Shown: piece by piece, positions 33,195-44,168 of the stretch | Position numbering within the stretch: position 1 is the stretch's first letter | Layout: the number at the start of each line of letters is the position of its first letter | Source of the DNA: Achatina immaculata | Lineage: Eukaryota > Mollusca > Gastropoda > Stylommatophora > Achatinidae | DNA length: 64,000 nucleotides | Assembly (NCBI GenBank): GCA_009760885.1 | Contig: CM019692.1 | Span: 56,844,964-56,908,963 of the forward strand | Reading direction: 5' to 3' | The notes under the pieces: generated by a model | What the model was told of the DNA's origin: nothing | Databases searched by the model: none | What the model saw: only the letters and a program-made list of their open reading frames with translations | Made by a program: the position numbers and the translations under genes

Positions 33195-34565
33195 GAATGT
33201 AAAGAACTATATTCATACCACTGCCAAAAAAAAGAGTAACTTGAAATTATACACAAGCTACAGAACCGTTACCCTGAATAATAATGCCAGTAAAATTCTA
33301 TTAACATCATAATAAGTAGACTTCGTAAGAAAATAGAAGAAGAAATCAATATGGTCCCACTTGGTTTTAGACAAGGAAGAGGATTAAGAGATCATATATT
33401 AAATGTAAGATTAATAATAGAGAAATACAGAGAATTTAATGTGAACCTATATTTATCTTTTATAGACTATTCAAAGGCATTTGATTGTGTGCAACACCAG
33501 AAACTTTGGGAAATAATGGGAAAAAAATGGGATTTCCAACACAGCTGATACAATTAACATCACTCCTGTATCTAGAACAACAGGTAGCAGTAATAATAAA
33601 TGGTGAAACAGAAACAACCTGATTTGAAATAAAACAAGGAGTCCGTCAGGGCTGCATATTGTCGCCTTACTTAATTTAACTTGTGTACTGAAAATATAAT
33701 GAGGAGTGTTAGAGAAACACAATAAGAAATATAGAGAGCATGCCAGGAATATCAATTGACGGGTACAACCTTAACAACTTAAGATATGCAGATGACACAG
33801 TTCTGATTGCTAAAAGTGAAGGGGAGCTACAGGCTTTTCTGGACATCGCGGTTCGTGAAAGTAAAAATAAAGGTCTCCGCCTGAAAAAAAAAAGACTGAA
33901 GTGATGGTCATCTCAAAGAAAAGAATAACACCAAAACGTAGCATTATCATCGATTGCACAAATCTGAAACAAGTTGATAGATTCAAGTACTTTGGAACGA
34001 TTATAATAACTGATGGGAAATGTCGCAATGAAATAAAAAGCAGACGTGCTTAGGCCAAGTCAGCATTCCAGAAAATGAGACACAAATGGTGCAACAGATC
34101 CATATCAATGGAAACAAGATTCTGAGTACTTAAATGTTACATAGAGCCAATTCTGTTTCATAGGTGTGAAACATGGTCTATGAATAAGAGAGTACAGCAA
34201 GAAATGGAGGCCATGGAAATATGATTCATAAGAAGGATGTTGAATGTATCATGGACAGCGAAGAAAACCAATGCAGAAGTCTTAAGAGAGGCTGGAGTTA
34301 ACCAGCAAATCATAGCAAAGATCAAAGGCAGACAAGCGAGATTTATAGGATATCTTCTGAGAAGAGGAAAATTTGAACACACTGTGGCAAGTGGAAAAAT
34401 TGAGGGAAGAAGAGACAGAGGAAAACAAAAAGAGAGAAGTTACTGGATGGGCTGTCAGTGTGTTGCTAGGAAGAAAGTCACCGGCGGATCTCATAATCAA
34501 GTCTAAAAACAGGGAATTGTCTAGAGAAATGATCGGCTGCGCCAAGTAGAGTGGCACTTAGAATT
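33195..34565 (+). pseudogene. family 2 non-LTR retrotransposon, decayed RT
   Basis: Broken frames give, in order: PLGFRQGRGLRDHILNVRLI (about 33356); LYLSFIDYSKAFDCVQHQ (about 33447), which holds the first RT catalytic Asp; [15 protein letters not shown] (about 33630); ISIDGYNLNNLRYADDTVLI (about 33750) with an intact YADD; FKYFGTIIITDGKCRNEIKS (about 33980); FIRRMLNVSWTAKKTNAEV (about 34226); and a basic GRQARFIGYLLRRGKFEH region. Multiple stops and frameshifts separate these blocks. The 3' end GAGTGGCACTTAGAATTAGA recurs in reverse at 45970-46000. Confidence 0.87.
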
Positions 34566-35410
34566 AGAAAAGATGTAGATAACGAATATTACAATGTCAT
34601 AACAATTGGAGGCTATGAAATACCAGAGATTAGATATGCTGATGACACAGTATTACTGTCCACAACACAAAAATGAATAGAAAAACTAATTATGTCAGTC
34701 CGTAAGAATAGTGAAGAGCAAAACCTCTATCTTAATGCGAAGAAAATTCAATTGATGACAACTGACAAAACAAATAAGGCAGCTGAAATATATATCAGTG
34801 AGGAAAAATTGGAAGAGGTGGAGAGTTTTGAATATCTTGGATGATTACCAACTTAATAATGGAGTTACAGTAAGTGATATTAAAACGAGGATATCTATCG
34901 CTCTTCAGAAAACGAACAACTAAAGAATCTGTGGAGTGGAACAGATAGAACTACAAAAATAAGATTTTTAAGGGCATGCATCTTTCTCATCTGTTGCATA
35001 TGGGACACCTAACAAAACAGCTGAGAAACACATAAATGCCTTTGAATGTAAATGCTATAGAAGAGTCTTTCAAGTATCATGGACACACACAAAAAAGAAA
35101 AAATATATCCATACTACAAGAACTTAATATTGAAGAAGGTTGACTAGTAAGGAATATTAAACAGAGAAAACTTAAATATTTTGGACATATTTAACGTCAT
35201 GATAATTTAAAGAAGACAGTCTTGGAAGAGTACATAATAGGAAAAAAAGAAAGAGAGGAAGACCAAAGCGAAGATGGCTGCGAGACATCGTTGATGATCT
35301 GCAAATGGATGCATCAGCAGCAGGCCATCTTGCTTACAACCTAGAGGTCTACAGGAGATCTGGTAGGGAAGCAAAGTTCCGCAAGGGACATGCAAATGGC
35401 TGACTTACTG
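34566..35410 (+). pseudogene. family 4 non-LTR retrotransposon, RT plus 3' end
   Basis: The longest family 4 piece. IRYADDTVLLSTTQK at about 34632-34675 shows an intact YADD box, then NLYLNAKKIQLMTTDKTNKA, EVESFEYLG, DRTTKIRFLRACIF and the basic C-terminus. Many stops interrupt it. The end is GGGACATGCAAATGGCTGAC. It follows the 3' end of family 2 directly. Confidence 0.85.
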
Positions 35411-35464
35411 ACATAGTAATCATTTTGGAATATTGTACTTCCAGAAAAATAAGTCTTCAGTATA

Positions 35465-35512
35465 CTGTGTTTTCATCATCATTGTCATCATTAGGTGCCG
35501 TGCCAGTAGGTG
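35465..35512 (-). repeat. short family 1-like 3' end, minus orientation
   Basis: The minus strand reads CTGGCACGGCACCTAATGAT followed by GACAATGATGATGA. This is the terminal CGGCACGGCAC plus (TGA)n signature of family 1, apparently a very short, extremely 5'-truncated insertion. Confidence 0.5.
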
Positions 35513-36042
35513 TTATGTAGAGAGGTTCTCAAGAGGGTTTACACATGTAGTTTGACTAAAAAAAAACTGACTCCTCACTCAAATATCAATCAGTTTTATT
35601 CACTCCAGTATTGAACACAAAACATTCAAGAGAGCACAATGCCCTAGCTTCCTCAATCTTCACCGATTCTACTAATCAGCCAAACAACTCACTCTGCAAA
35701 TATTCTTGATTCCCTTCAACGGTCACTAAATCAAAATGTGTATGATGTAGGCTTCCCCTGTTAAACTAATACTCCCGACTAAAAGACATACACTGACTGT
35801 TCGCTGCGACTCGTCCTGCCTTGGACTGCCAGTCGCCATCTTTGTTCCAACTAAAACTTATTGCAGGCGTCTTCCCGCCGACCTTAGTCTCAAGATGGTC
35901 AATCGTCTTTTGCTTAACAATCTTCAGGCACTTATTATCACTAACCTTCTCGAGAATTCGTTGATAAATGCCTTATATCACAGGTCTGGCCTCAGCTTGT
36001 CGAACTAGACAGTAAATTCTCCTTGCCACCATGACTTTTTCT

Positions 36043-36085
<43 letters not shown>

Positions 36086-37307
36086 TATGACGTCATACTT
36101 CCCCCCAGTCGCACGTAGTCACTCGACACGTTACCCTTACAGTTGGCGCTCATACTTATCTATATATTTTTTGCCACATTTTACTTTCAAAATAATTCTC
36201 AGCAAACAAAACACTAAATCAGTTTGTATATATATTTTTTTAAACCTGAAGCTTATTCACCAAAATGGTCGGTATTTCCCTATTGTCGAACTCACGTCTC
36301 ATGGACAAAGGCGGACCTTTTCTTCTTGTAAAACTATCTCTCGTACAGTTGGCCCGTGTTCATTCACCCAAGTCCACGGATTATTGAAAGCAAATAGTAG
36401 AGACAATGGCAGAGAGTTTTCCGTTGGTTCAAGCAATTTTTAGGTACAGCTTTCGTAGCATTCGTTCTTCTAACAGCGGAATACGCGTACAGTTAGCAGT
36501 AGGCATTTGCAGGGGACTGTGTGTTGGAGTCGCGGTCGTTCTCCTGTCATTTTTACTTCTCTCGCGTCTAAAGTGCTTTGTCCGCTATCTCTTGAAGGCA
36601 AACACATACAACACTGGGATAAATCACTTTACTGTACGAAATCTTTATATCTGTGTTCAAAACCATATGTAGTGATTGTTTGTTTTGTTCCCTTCTCTCT
36701 GTTCAGTTTACTGGAACGTGGCAATAAGTAATCTAGGAGCGTTTCTGTGCAGCAGCGCGTATAGACTAGACACCCGCTGAGTATACTCTGTCATTATTAT
36801 ACATTCTTTCTCTCCTTAAATATTAATCTGCCAAAAAAAATATATTCATGATACAGACGTTTGTTTATAATGAAAATAACCACCACAACGATGTTTTACC
36901 GGGAAATGACGTGATGCCTATATTTAGCATTTGCTGCAGTTTAAAAATACAAACATCCCCCCCCCCCCCCCCCCCGCGCTCCATTACAGAGAAAAACCAT
37001 ATTAGTTTTTTTTTTTATTTTCAATTTAAAAAAACAAAAACGCCGTTTAAACAATTTCTGCTGGGTCAAGAGTTAAGCTTGGCTCACCAGGTATCCAGGT
37101 TCAATACTTTTTTTTTTTTTACGGGCGAAGAAAGAACTCAAACAATTAGCCCCGTGAGCATTTTCCATTGGAATCCTTTGAGTGCTTGTAGTGCTCATTC
37201 AATGATTTTTTTTTCCCCTTAAAGTTTAGATTTCGTGGAATTCTACTGCTCATGCTAATGTTTATAGTTGTATGCCATCTTTTACAGTTCCAGCTGGGAG
37301 TAACGAC
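35513..37307. other. no gene recognised
   Basis: Includes a (TC)n tract at 36045-36082 and a C run at 36957-36975. Open frames at 36087-36443 and 36406-36672 overlap in different frames without known domains. An LTR or other old element at 35550-36040 is possible but unproved. Confidence 0.35.
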
Positions 37308-37625
37308 ATTGTCCGATTAGGCAGTTAGCGACCTATAGCTGACAGTCGGGAATCAGGATGTGGGACACACAGTTGACCAAGACCCTGTCCAACCTCTCTG
37401 ACGGTATCATCAGTACCAGGCCTAGTCTGGCTAACCGGGCAGAGATAGCCAGAGTCCCCACAGTTGTGAATTTTGCTAAAGAACTATTGCAACCCCCTGC
37501 TTTTAGCTGCACTCAGTGACGGAACAAAGAAGAAAAAAACTACCGTAACCCTCTCCCAATCTGATACGATGTTGTGGCTTAACAACTTCACCGAAACGGC
37601 TGTAAAGAACACCAGCTTGCAGTTC
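37308..37625 (+). mobile_element. retroposon family R, copy 4 (opposite orientation)
   Basis: Reverse complement of the other R copies. It starts at the complement of ATCGGACA (TGTCCGATTAGGCAGTTAGC, 37311) and ends with AACACCAGCTTGCAGTTCCA (complement of the AGCTGGTGTTCTTTGCAGCC region). A GAA/GGA-rich run follows at 37632-37678. More diverged than copies 1-3. Confidence 0.7.
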
Positions 37626-37729
37626 CAAGAGATAGAAGAAGGAGGAGGAGGAGGAGATGAAGAAGAAGAAGAAGACATCTACAGCTTTTTAAAGTAGTCA
37701 GCTTCCCATGATCTGGACACACTAGTACG

Positions 37730-38440
37730 GGAATTGATTAGCACACTCATCTCTCAAGACACTGGCCGGTGGTCCAGTGATGCCCAGGCACGTGTCTGCC
37801 CGACCCAACTGTAGAAAAATCAGACCGGACTCTTCCTGGAGTCTGGGGAAGAAGTCGCCCAGGCGTGACATTGACTACACCATCCCCTGGCGTGTCGACA
37901 GGTCAATAAAAAAAAATATGGGCATTGACATGATATCCTTTAGATGCCTAAATACCACAACACGTGGTTAATGTTATCTTAACCTTCCTGTAATAAACAA
38001 AATAATTATAACTTCTCATATTGTCTTTATTATCTACAGCAGCCTCTCTGAAGCACAAGTCTTGGGGTAGTTCTGTTTCGGCTTTCATTATCTTATTTTA
38101 CTTTGTAAAGTTTTCTTCTATTGTGAGAAAAGGACATGAGAATTACATCCATGGCACAAGCTAAGAAGGAGGCTATGAAATGTTTTGTGTAGTATCTTTC
38201 ACTGATATACACGTATCATAGAGCAGGTTTGTAAGAGTGCCTGGTCTGTCCTCCTTCTTGAAACGCATATTTTCACAATAGAGCAACATGAAAGTAGGCA
38301 GACGCCAAGTGCTCCAGTATGTATAAACAACGTGAACGTAGACAAAATGTAGAACAACAGCGCTAACACACCACGACCCTATCCTCTAAGAGCCTGTAAC
38401 TTTGAAAAAAGAATAAGATCAGTGAAGTGCTGAAGGCCCC
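37730..38440. other. no gene recognised; probably intronic
   Basis: Lies upstream of the lectin exon. A possible tRNA-like SINE head (ATTGATTAGCACACTCATCTC) is near 37733. No exon is recognisable. Confidence 0.35.
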
Positions 38441-38442
38441 CA

Positions 38443-38628
38443 ATAAGAATGTTCATACATCTCATTCTCCCAGGTAAGATTGTTCATACATCTCATTCTC
38501 CCAGGTAAGATTGTTCATACATCTCATTCTCCCAGGTAAGATTGTTCATATATCTCATTCTCCCAGGTAAGACTGTTCTTCCATCTCATTATCCCAGGTA
38601 AGATTGTTCTTACGTCTCATTCCCCCAG
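38443..38628 (+). promoter_or_regulatory. 31-bp tandem array of CAG|GTAAG junctions ending at the exon's 3' splice site
   Basis: CAGGT occurs at 38471, 38502, 38533, 38564, 38595 and 38626, exactly 31 bp apart. The first five read TCTCATTCTCCCAGGTAAGA or close variants: a short pyrimidine tract, AG, then a near-consensus 5' splice site. The sixth (TCTCATTCCCCCAG|GTGGAC) is the exon's acceptor. A directly abutting 3' and 5' splice site is the form known for recursive splicing (ratchet points) in long introns; its use here is inference. Confidence 0.85.
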
Positions 38629-38867
38629 GTGGACTAACACGAACATTGGAGACCCTGCACGTGTACGCTTGTGACGGAGATTACGTGAGAGTGGCGTGTC
38701 CTCTCAAGACGGTCATCATCATCCAGTACGCCAAATATGGCCGCTCCGTACCCAGCTCGCTGATGTGCAACGCTGGTACCCATAAACCAACATTTACGGA
38801 TGTGGTATCTCATGGAGACACGCCCCTGATTGAGGATACGAACTGTATAGCAATTAGATCGCTGGAG
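38629..38867 (+). CDS. internal exon, SUEL/EVA-1-type galactose-binding lectin domain (partial gene)
   Basis: The 239-nt exon begins after TCATTCCCCCAG and ends at CTGGAG|GTAAGT. It enters in phase 1 and leaves at a codon boundary. It encodes 79 complete codons with ETLHVYACDGDYVRVACPLK, then TVIIIQYAKYGRSVPSSLMC, and ends EDTNCIAIRSLE. The YACDGD, V-C-P, I-I-x-Y-A-x-YGR and tNC-x-a-x-x-sl features are the N-terminal half of the galactose-binding lectin (SUEL) fold, as in EVA-1/EVA1C and latrophilin. The four visible Cys residues fit its disulfide pattern. The C-terminal half must lie in a later exon, which I could not find. EVA-1 is a single-pass membrane receptor acting in axon guidance; that orthology is likely but not certain, so no symbol is given. 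Confidence 0.85.
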
Positions 38868-39139
38868 GTAAGTAGGCTTGAGTTTTCAGTTTTTGAAGAT
38901 TTGTAAGATTTAGTCGGAAGATATGTAGATCCCGTGGTTATCGAAATGCAGATAGCTTTAAATAGGAAGGTTCATTTTAAGTTTTTCCTGTGAGAGTAAT
39001 ACGCGATAAGATTTCAGAGTAACGGAGTTCTCATTTCTTGTGTATCCCATCATTTCAGAATAACGGCGTTCTCACTTTCTACTGTATAAATACCACTGGT
39101 CTCATTCTTTGTATAACATCTTCATTCTATTCACTCTTC

Positions 39140-39420
39140 AAACATTTCATACTTTTTTCCTCTGATTTGTCTAATTTTGAAGGCTTTAGATTTATACTTT
39201 TTTCTTCTAATGTGCCTAATTTTGAATGCTTTAGATTTATACTTTTTTCTTCTGATTTGTCTAATTTTGAATGCTTTAGATTTATACTTTTTTCTTCTGA
39301 TTTGTCTAATTTTGAATGCTTTAGATTTATACTTTTTTTCTAATTGTCTAATTTTGAATGCTTTAGATTTATACTTTTTTTCTTTTAATGTGTCTAATTT
39401 TGAAGAATTTAGATTTATGT
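39140..39420. repeat. 45-bp minisatellite in the following intron, about 6 units
   Basis: TTAGATTTATACTTTTTTCT followed by TCTGATTTGTCTAATTTTGAATGCT recurs with 45-bp spacing. It lies about 270 bp after the lectin exon. Its open frames are a by-product of a unit length divisible by 3. Confidence 0.92.
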
Positions 39421-40092
39421 TCTTAGTTACTTCAAGCGAGCTCTTTCTACTTTTCTCTTTCGACCTCTAATCTCTTCTCTGAAGATTATGTCAGACTACA
39501 CTAACCCGAACATTTCCTGAAAATGATTTGAACTTTTTTTTTTCCTAATAACAAGGAGCAAGATGTCTTGCTGGTGATCAGAAATAAAACTAATCTTCGT
39601 TAAATGGAAGCAGTAAAATTTAACAAAATCATTGTCTGTATCTCCTCTTTTATACTTCACAAAAATTGCAAATGATAATAACTTTTTAAAAAATCATTGA
39701 GAGAAACTTTACCAGGAATCACATCATAAAATAATACATTTTATGACTGTGAAAGCTACATCGTTGTGTTATTTCACACGCATCATGGAAAACTAAAGAA
39801 CACATTAATTATTCATTAAGTTAAAAATGCACCGTTTTCCAAATCTGGACCAAAATGAGCCTCTCTGGCGCAGCAGCTCCACAACTGAATAGTTTTCCAC
39901 ACCATATGGAAAACATAATCGGTTCTTCATCATTTGGTCATTGAACATTGATCTGCTACAAACGAATATCCCCAGTATGATGTGACTTTTCTGTCTGAAT
40001 GTTCCATACATTGCTTAAATCTAATCCTTGGCTGAACTGAGCTTGTTTTAAGCTTTGGTGTTTTGTCAGATTTACAGTTTTTTTTTTCCAGC
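39421..40092. other. no gene recognised; probably intronic
   Basis: AT-rich, no exon-like segment seen. The minus-strand frame at 39805-40011 has no known domain. Confidence 0.35.
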
Positions 40093-40335
40093 TTGCATCA
40101 GTTAACACATGTTTGTATCTTGCATCAGTTAACAGATGTTCGTATCTTACATCAGTTAACACACGTTCGTATCTTGCATCAGTTAACACATGTTCGTATC
40201 TTGCATCAGTTAACACATGTTCGTATCTTGCATCAGTTAACACATGTTTGTATCTTGCATCAGTTAACACATGTTTGTATCTTGCATCAGTTAACACATG
40301 TTCGTATCTTGCATAAGTTAACGCATGTTTGTATC
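40093..40335. repeat. 27-bp minisatellite, first block, about 9 units
   Basis: CTTGCATCAGTTAACACATG followed by TTCGTAT recurs every 27 bp. Units contain the GTTAAC palindrome. The same unit resumes at 40928. Confidence 0.95.
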
Positions 40336-40927
40336 CGCTGCTGGCGAGATTCTTCAGCTGCCGTGCGTGGAGTGAGGCTCCTCTCGGTCAATGAAGAAAG
40401 GTGCAAATGGGGTTGCCGTGCGGCACCACTGTGGAAAAGGTGAAAGAAAGGATTAAGCGAAGTAAACAGTAGTCAAATCGTGGCACAAAATGCTGAAGTC
40501 GGAGATACTGGACCAGGACAGTCTTGACAGGCAACCACCTCTCAGCCGGCGGGGATGTATGGGTATCCTAATCACGCTGAGGTCTTCCGGTGAGAAAGTC
40601 CAACACTAGCCCGATGGGCTACCACCTCTCACCCAGCGGAGATGTACTGATATCCAAAACACGCCGAGGTTTTCCGGTGAGAAAGTCCTACTCTAGATCA
40701 AACTGGTGCAACGAAAACCACGGTGTCACGCAATCCCGCTTCTGAGACCCACCAAGAATACAGGCTCAAGCCATGCGATACTCTGAACCTCTTGTGGTCC
40801 TCTTGGGGATCTCGTGTGATCCTTTTGAGGACCATGGGACCTACAGAGGACCACAGGGGTAAAATCAGTAGGATCACAGTGCGGTCTTGGTGGTAGAAGC
40901 AAACGAAGAAGAAGAAGAAGAGAAGAC
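40336..40927 (+). mobile_element. GAA-tailed retroposon-like insert splitting a minisatellite
   Basis: About 590 bp of unrelated, GC-richer sequence separates two blocks of the same 27-bp array and ends in AACGAAGAAGAAGAAGAAGA. CATGTTTGTAT just before it and CATGTTTGCAT just after could be a target duplication or simply satellite periodicity. Inside, a ~105-bp segment (ACCACCTCTCAGCCGGCGGG to TTCCGGTGAGAAAGTCC) is tandemly duplicated at about 40538-40690. Confidence 0.6.
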
Positions 40928-41125
40928 ATGTTTGCATCTTGCATCAGTTAACACATGTTTGTAGCTTGCATCAGTTACCAAATGTTTGTAGCTTGCATCA
41001 GTTAACACATGTTTGTAGCTTGCGTCATTTAACACATGTTCGCAGCTTGCATCAGTTAACACATGCTTGTAGCTTGCATCAGTTAACACATCTTCGTAGC
41101 TTGCATCAGTTAACACATGTACGTT
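40928..41125. repeat. 27-bp minisatellite, second block, about 7 units
   Basis: CTTGCATCAGTTAACACATG plus TTTGTAG. Units here mostly end TTTGTAG or TTCGTAG rather than TTCGTAT, so the two blocks have homogenised separately. Confidence 0.95.
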
Positions 41126-41855
41126 TGTAATTGTCTTTAACAAAACACATTTCTAAAAGTGAATTAGGAGATGCCCATGTTACGACAGCGCTAATCCACG
41201 CCGTCCCATGTTCCACATATTGAAGGCCGGGTCGCTAATATCACAGTACCCTTGACCCAGCTGAACAAAAATATGCTAGGTATGTTCTCCTGGGGAACAC
41301 AGATTCCTCTGAGATACCGAGAATATCTGTCTACACGGCAAGGCAAACTAGATTACAGTGCACATGTCTATAAGCGAAGGAAGGACAAAATATGGTATCA
41401 TGTCTAATTCTGTCCCATTACAAATTGAGACTTTGATCGAACCACATGGGTTGAAAGGTAAATATGATATTCTTTTTCATGCTTGACAGAGAACCTGTGA
41501 GCATTTATTTAGATAGATCGGCAAAAAGCTGTGTGTAACAATCGTATTTACTTGCATTGTTGAAAATCTACGGGTGGGGGGGGGGGGGGGTAGAAGTTTT
41601 ACTAGAAGAAACTTTCAAAGGCATTCTTCCACTACTTCATGGTTCTCTGCGTTCGCTCTCTTTGTACTTACGGTTTCTCTTAAATGTGTTCGCTACTTTA
41701 TATTAATCCTCATACTTTCTTTTATCAGTGGATCTAGTGGGAATAATTAAGCTTCGTCATATCCTGGTTAACCGTGCTGTTTGTCTCCCCGAGGCACCAC
41801 GTGTGTTTATATCACCTACCTTCAGCCACACGGGAGAATGAAGCGGGGTTTTCAC
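41126..41855. other. no gene recognised
   Basis: Contains a G homopolymer at about 41575-41590. No coding signal seen. Confidence 0.35.
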
Positions 41856-42298
41856 CAGCGGTCATCACACTTTTTTCAGCTCGCAGACCCTTTCATTCTT
41901 TCACACCTAAACAACACTGGGCAGTGTTGGTAGATCTCGCACACCTGTGAGAATCATTACTCAGAGCGATATTTAGACAAAATCTAAATAAATTGAAAAG
42001 TAGAACATCTCAAACCCAATCCATGTTGTAAAATTGTAGAGTAACTTCCTTCCAGTTTCTTTCTGCCAATATTTCTCATCATATTTTATTTTGTAAAGCA
42101 TGGAAATTAATCCAGGAGTGAAAGTCATAATTATCTTCCCCCGTCCCCAACATTCCCCGGCGCGTACTCTCCAGCAATATTTTTTTTATAATCTGAAACA
42201 TTTCTAGATTTCTACATAATCTAGTCTGCTTCAAAGGACCGTCACCTGATCCTTCGCGGAATGCCAGGGGTCCGCCGACAACAGTTTGGGAACCACTA
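41856..42298. mobile_element. hAT-like non-autonomous DNA element (uninterrupted copy)
   Basis: The left end CAGCGGTCATCACACTTTTT and the complement of the right end, TAGTGGTTCCCAAACTGTTG, share a CAGYGGT...AAAC...GACCC layout typical of hAT elements. It is about 440 bp long with no transposase. Its internal part (41925-42125) is homologous to 29085-29197 plus 31153-31290. No matching 8-bp target duplication is seen, so the exact ends are tentative. Confidence 0.55.
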
Positions 42299-42894
42299 CA
42301 TTAAATTATGTATTTCAACCAGGATTCCGCCCCGCGGAAAGACATGACTAAGCCCTGTTACTGACTGTGTTATGGCATCTACAGTTATTATTGGAATATC
42401 AGGCATTCATTAATTTACTGATCACTCACTAACTTACCATAGGCTGACGATATAATAAGTCTTGTGCAGGGGTTTTCCTGAGACCCTGAAAATTATCTCA
42501 AGGGTTCTCATGGCGCAAAAGGTTGAGAAACCCTGGTCTAGATATTAATGAAACTGGGACAATAATTTAGGCAAAGCTGCCTCTTGGAGCAGAAAAAGCC
42601 ACAAGGCACAACAGACCTCTGTTTAGATCACAAGATCTGGCCACATTGTACATTGCTGTTGTCTTCTTGTAGGACTCCTTGTATCAGTGAACTTACTTCT
42701 TCCAGATGACACTTCGTAGACCCGTCTCAGCTTAGGACAAAAAAAAAAACAAAACAGACATTTGCTGCAAAGTGCTGCGTTTATAAATCTAAATCTAGAT
42801 ATATTGACTGGGGGAAAAAACAACCAGTCAGCCAGTAATCGCTATTATAAAACATGTAGTGAAAGAAATAGACATTAACATAGTTTTGTTTTTT

Positions 42895-43506
42895 TTCAGC
42901 CAAGGAATTTGTACCTTGGCAGCAGAGTAGCAGAAGATGGAGACAACGAAGAAGTCGTCAACAACAGACTAACTAGAGCAAGCCAGGCTTTCGCAATCCC
43001 GCACAATATATGGAAGTCCAAACAGCTAAGCAGGAAAATTAAAATCGGGATGTTTAAAAGTAATGTCCTAAGCGTGTTACTCTACAGAAGTGAATGCTGG
43101 AAAATCACCAGAACTGATACTGAATTCCTTCCAGACTAAATGTTTACGTAGGATTAGGCGAATGTTTTGGCCATATAGCTTAAGAAATAACACCTTGCTG
43201 GCAGAAATACAGAGGAAGCCATTGGCTTATATTATTGAGGAAAGACTGTGGCGAAGGCTGGAGCATGTACTCCTGATGGCTGGTAACTCATTATCAAAAA
43301 ATAAAAAAATAATGCTCAGGTGGACTCTTCAGGGAAACAGGAATAAGGGCAGACCAAAGGAGACATGGAGAAGAACAAGAGAGAGGATCCTGCGTAATGG
43401 AGGACTCACCGGGGCAAGAGATGAAAAAAAAAGGGGGCGAAGGGCAGATGTTTGATGAAAACCCTTGCGGAAACCTCGTGTGCCTTCTGCACCTAAAGGT
43501 TCAGAG

Positions 43507-43538
<32 letters not shown>

Positions 43539-43545
43539 GAATAAC
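42895..43545 (+). pseudogene. family 3 non-LTR retrotransposon 3' part
   Basis: Two overlapping frames encode NLYLGSRVAEDGDNEEVVNN and KIKIGMFKSNVLSVLLYRSE followed by CWKITRTD. After a frameshift at about 43130 come KCLRRIRRMFWPYSLRNN, ERLWRRLEHVLLM and LRWTLQGNRNKGRPKETWRR. The terminus is CCTAAAGGTTCAGAG plus (AGAAAGAGA)n at 43508-43545. This is the post-RT C-terminal part of ORF2, and the same 3' end is at 33050-33146. Confidence 0.87.
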
Positions 43546-44135
43546 ACCAGATTCAGAAAGAATGAGAACCACTGATTTCTTGTAAACATGAACATACATT
43601 TTCACATGGCAGATTGAAAGTATCAAATTCGCTGTATCGCCTAAAAAAAAAACATAGTGTAAGCGCACTTGTACTCTACCTTGACCTGTCTCGCATTAAC
43701 CGTTTTCCAGATTTAGGTTTGTCACTGGTTTGGTTTTCCCTAGTATAAGTTTCCCTGACAATTTAGATTGGCGTTCAAACGAACACCCCGAAATAGACTG
43801 GCTGTTGTTTTTGTAAGGGTTCCCGGGATCTTTTATACGTGACTTCTAAATGCCATCAGAGTTCCCTGCAAGGAATCTTGTCCGTATTTGCTTTTGCCTT
43901 CTCTCCAGTGGCAATGATGATGATGCTGATGATATTAGCGATAATAAATAAAAAGCGATTTACTCAAAGATAAATGTTGACGATGTGGCTGGCGATGACG
44001 ATGATCAAAGTGATCCTGACGATCTTGACGATGAGTGATGTTTAGTTTTCTTTTCGCTATCTATCCATCTGTCCGTCTGTCTGTCTGTCTGTCTGTCTAT
44101 CTGCCTGTCTTTTGTGGTAGGTGACGGTGATGTTG
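43546..44135. other. no gene recognised; decayed GAT and TCTG repeats
   Basis: GATGATGCTGATGAT-type sequence at 43914-44035 and (TCTG)n at 44070-44098. No coding signal is evident. On the minus strand the right part would be 3' flank of the candidate exon at 44169-44264. Confidence 0.4.
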
Positions 44136-44141
44136 TTTATT
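44136..44141 (-). terminator. candidate polyadenylation signal AATAAA
   Basis: Minus-strand AATAAA 28 nt beyond the stop codon of the candidate terminal exon. Such a short 3' UTR is possible but unusual, and the hexamer is common by chance in AT-rich DNA. Confidence 0.3.
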
Positions 44142-44168
44142 GTACATGATAATTGTGAGATTATTTCC

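Noticed and set aside
35550..36040. solo LTR
   Set aside because: No clear TG...CA ends with a target duplication, and no second copy in the window.
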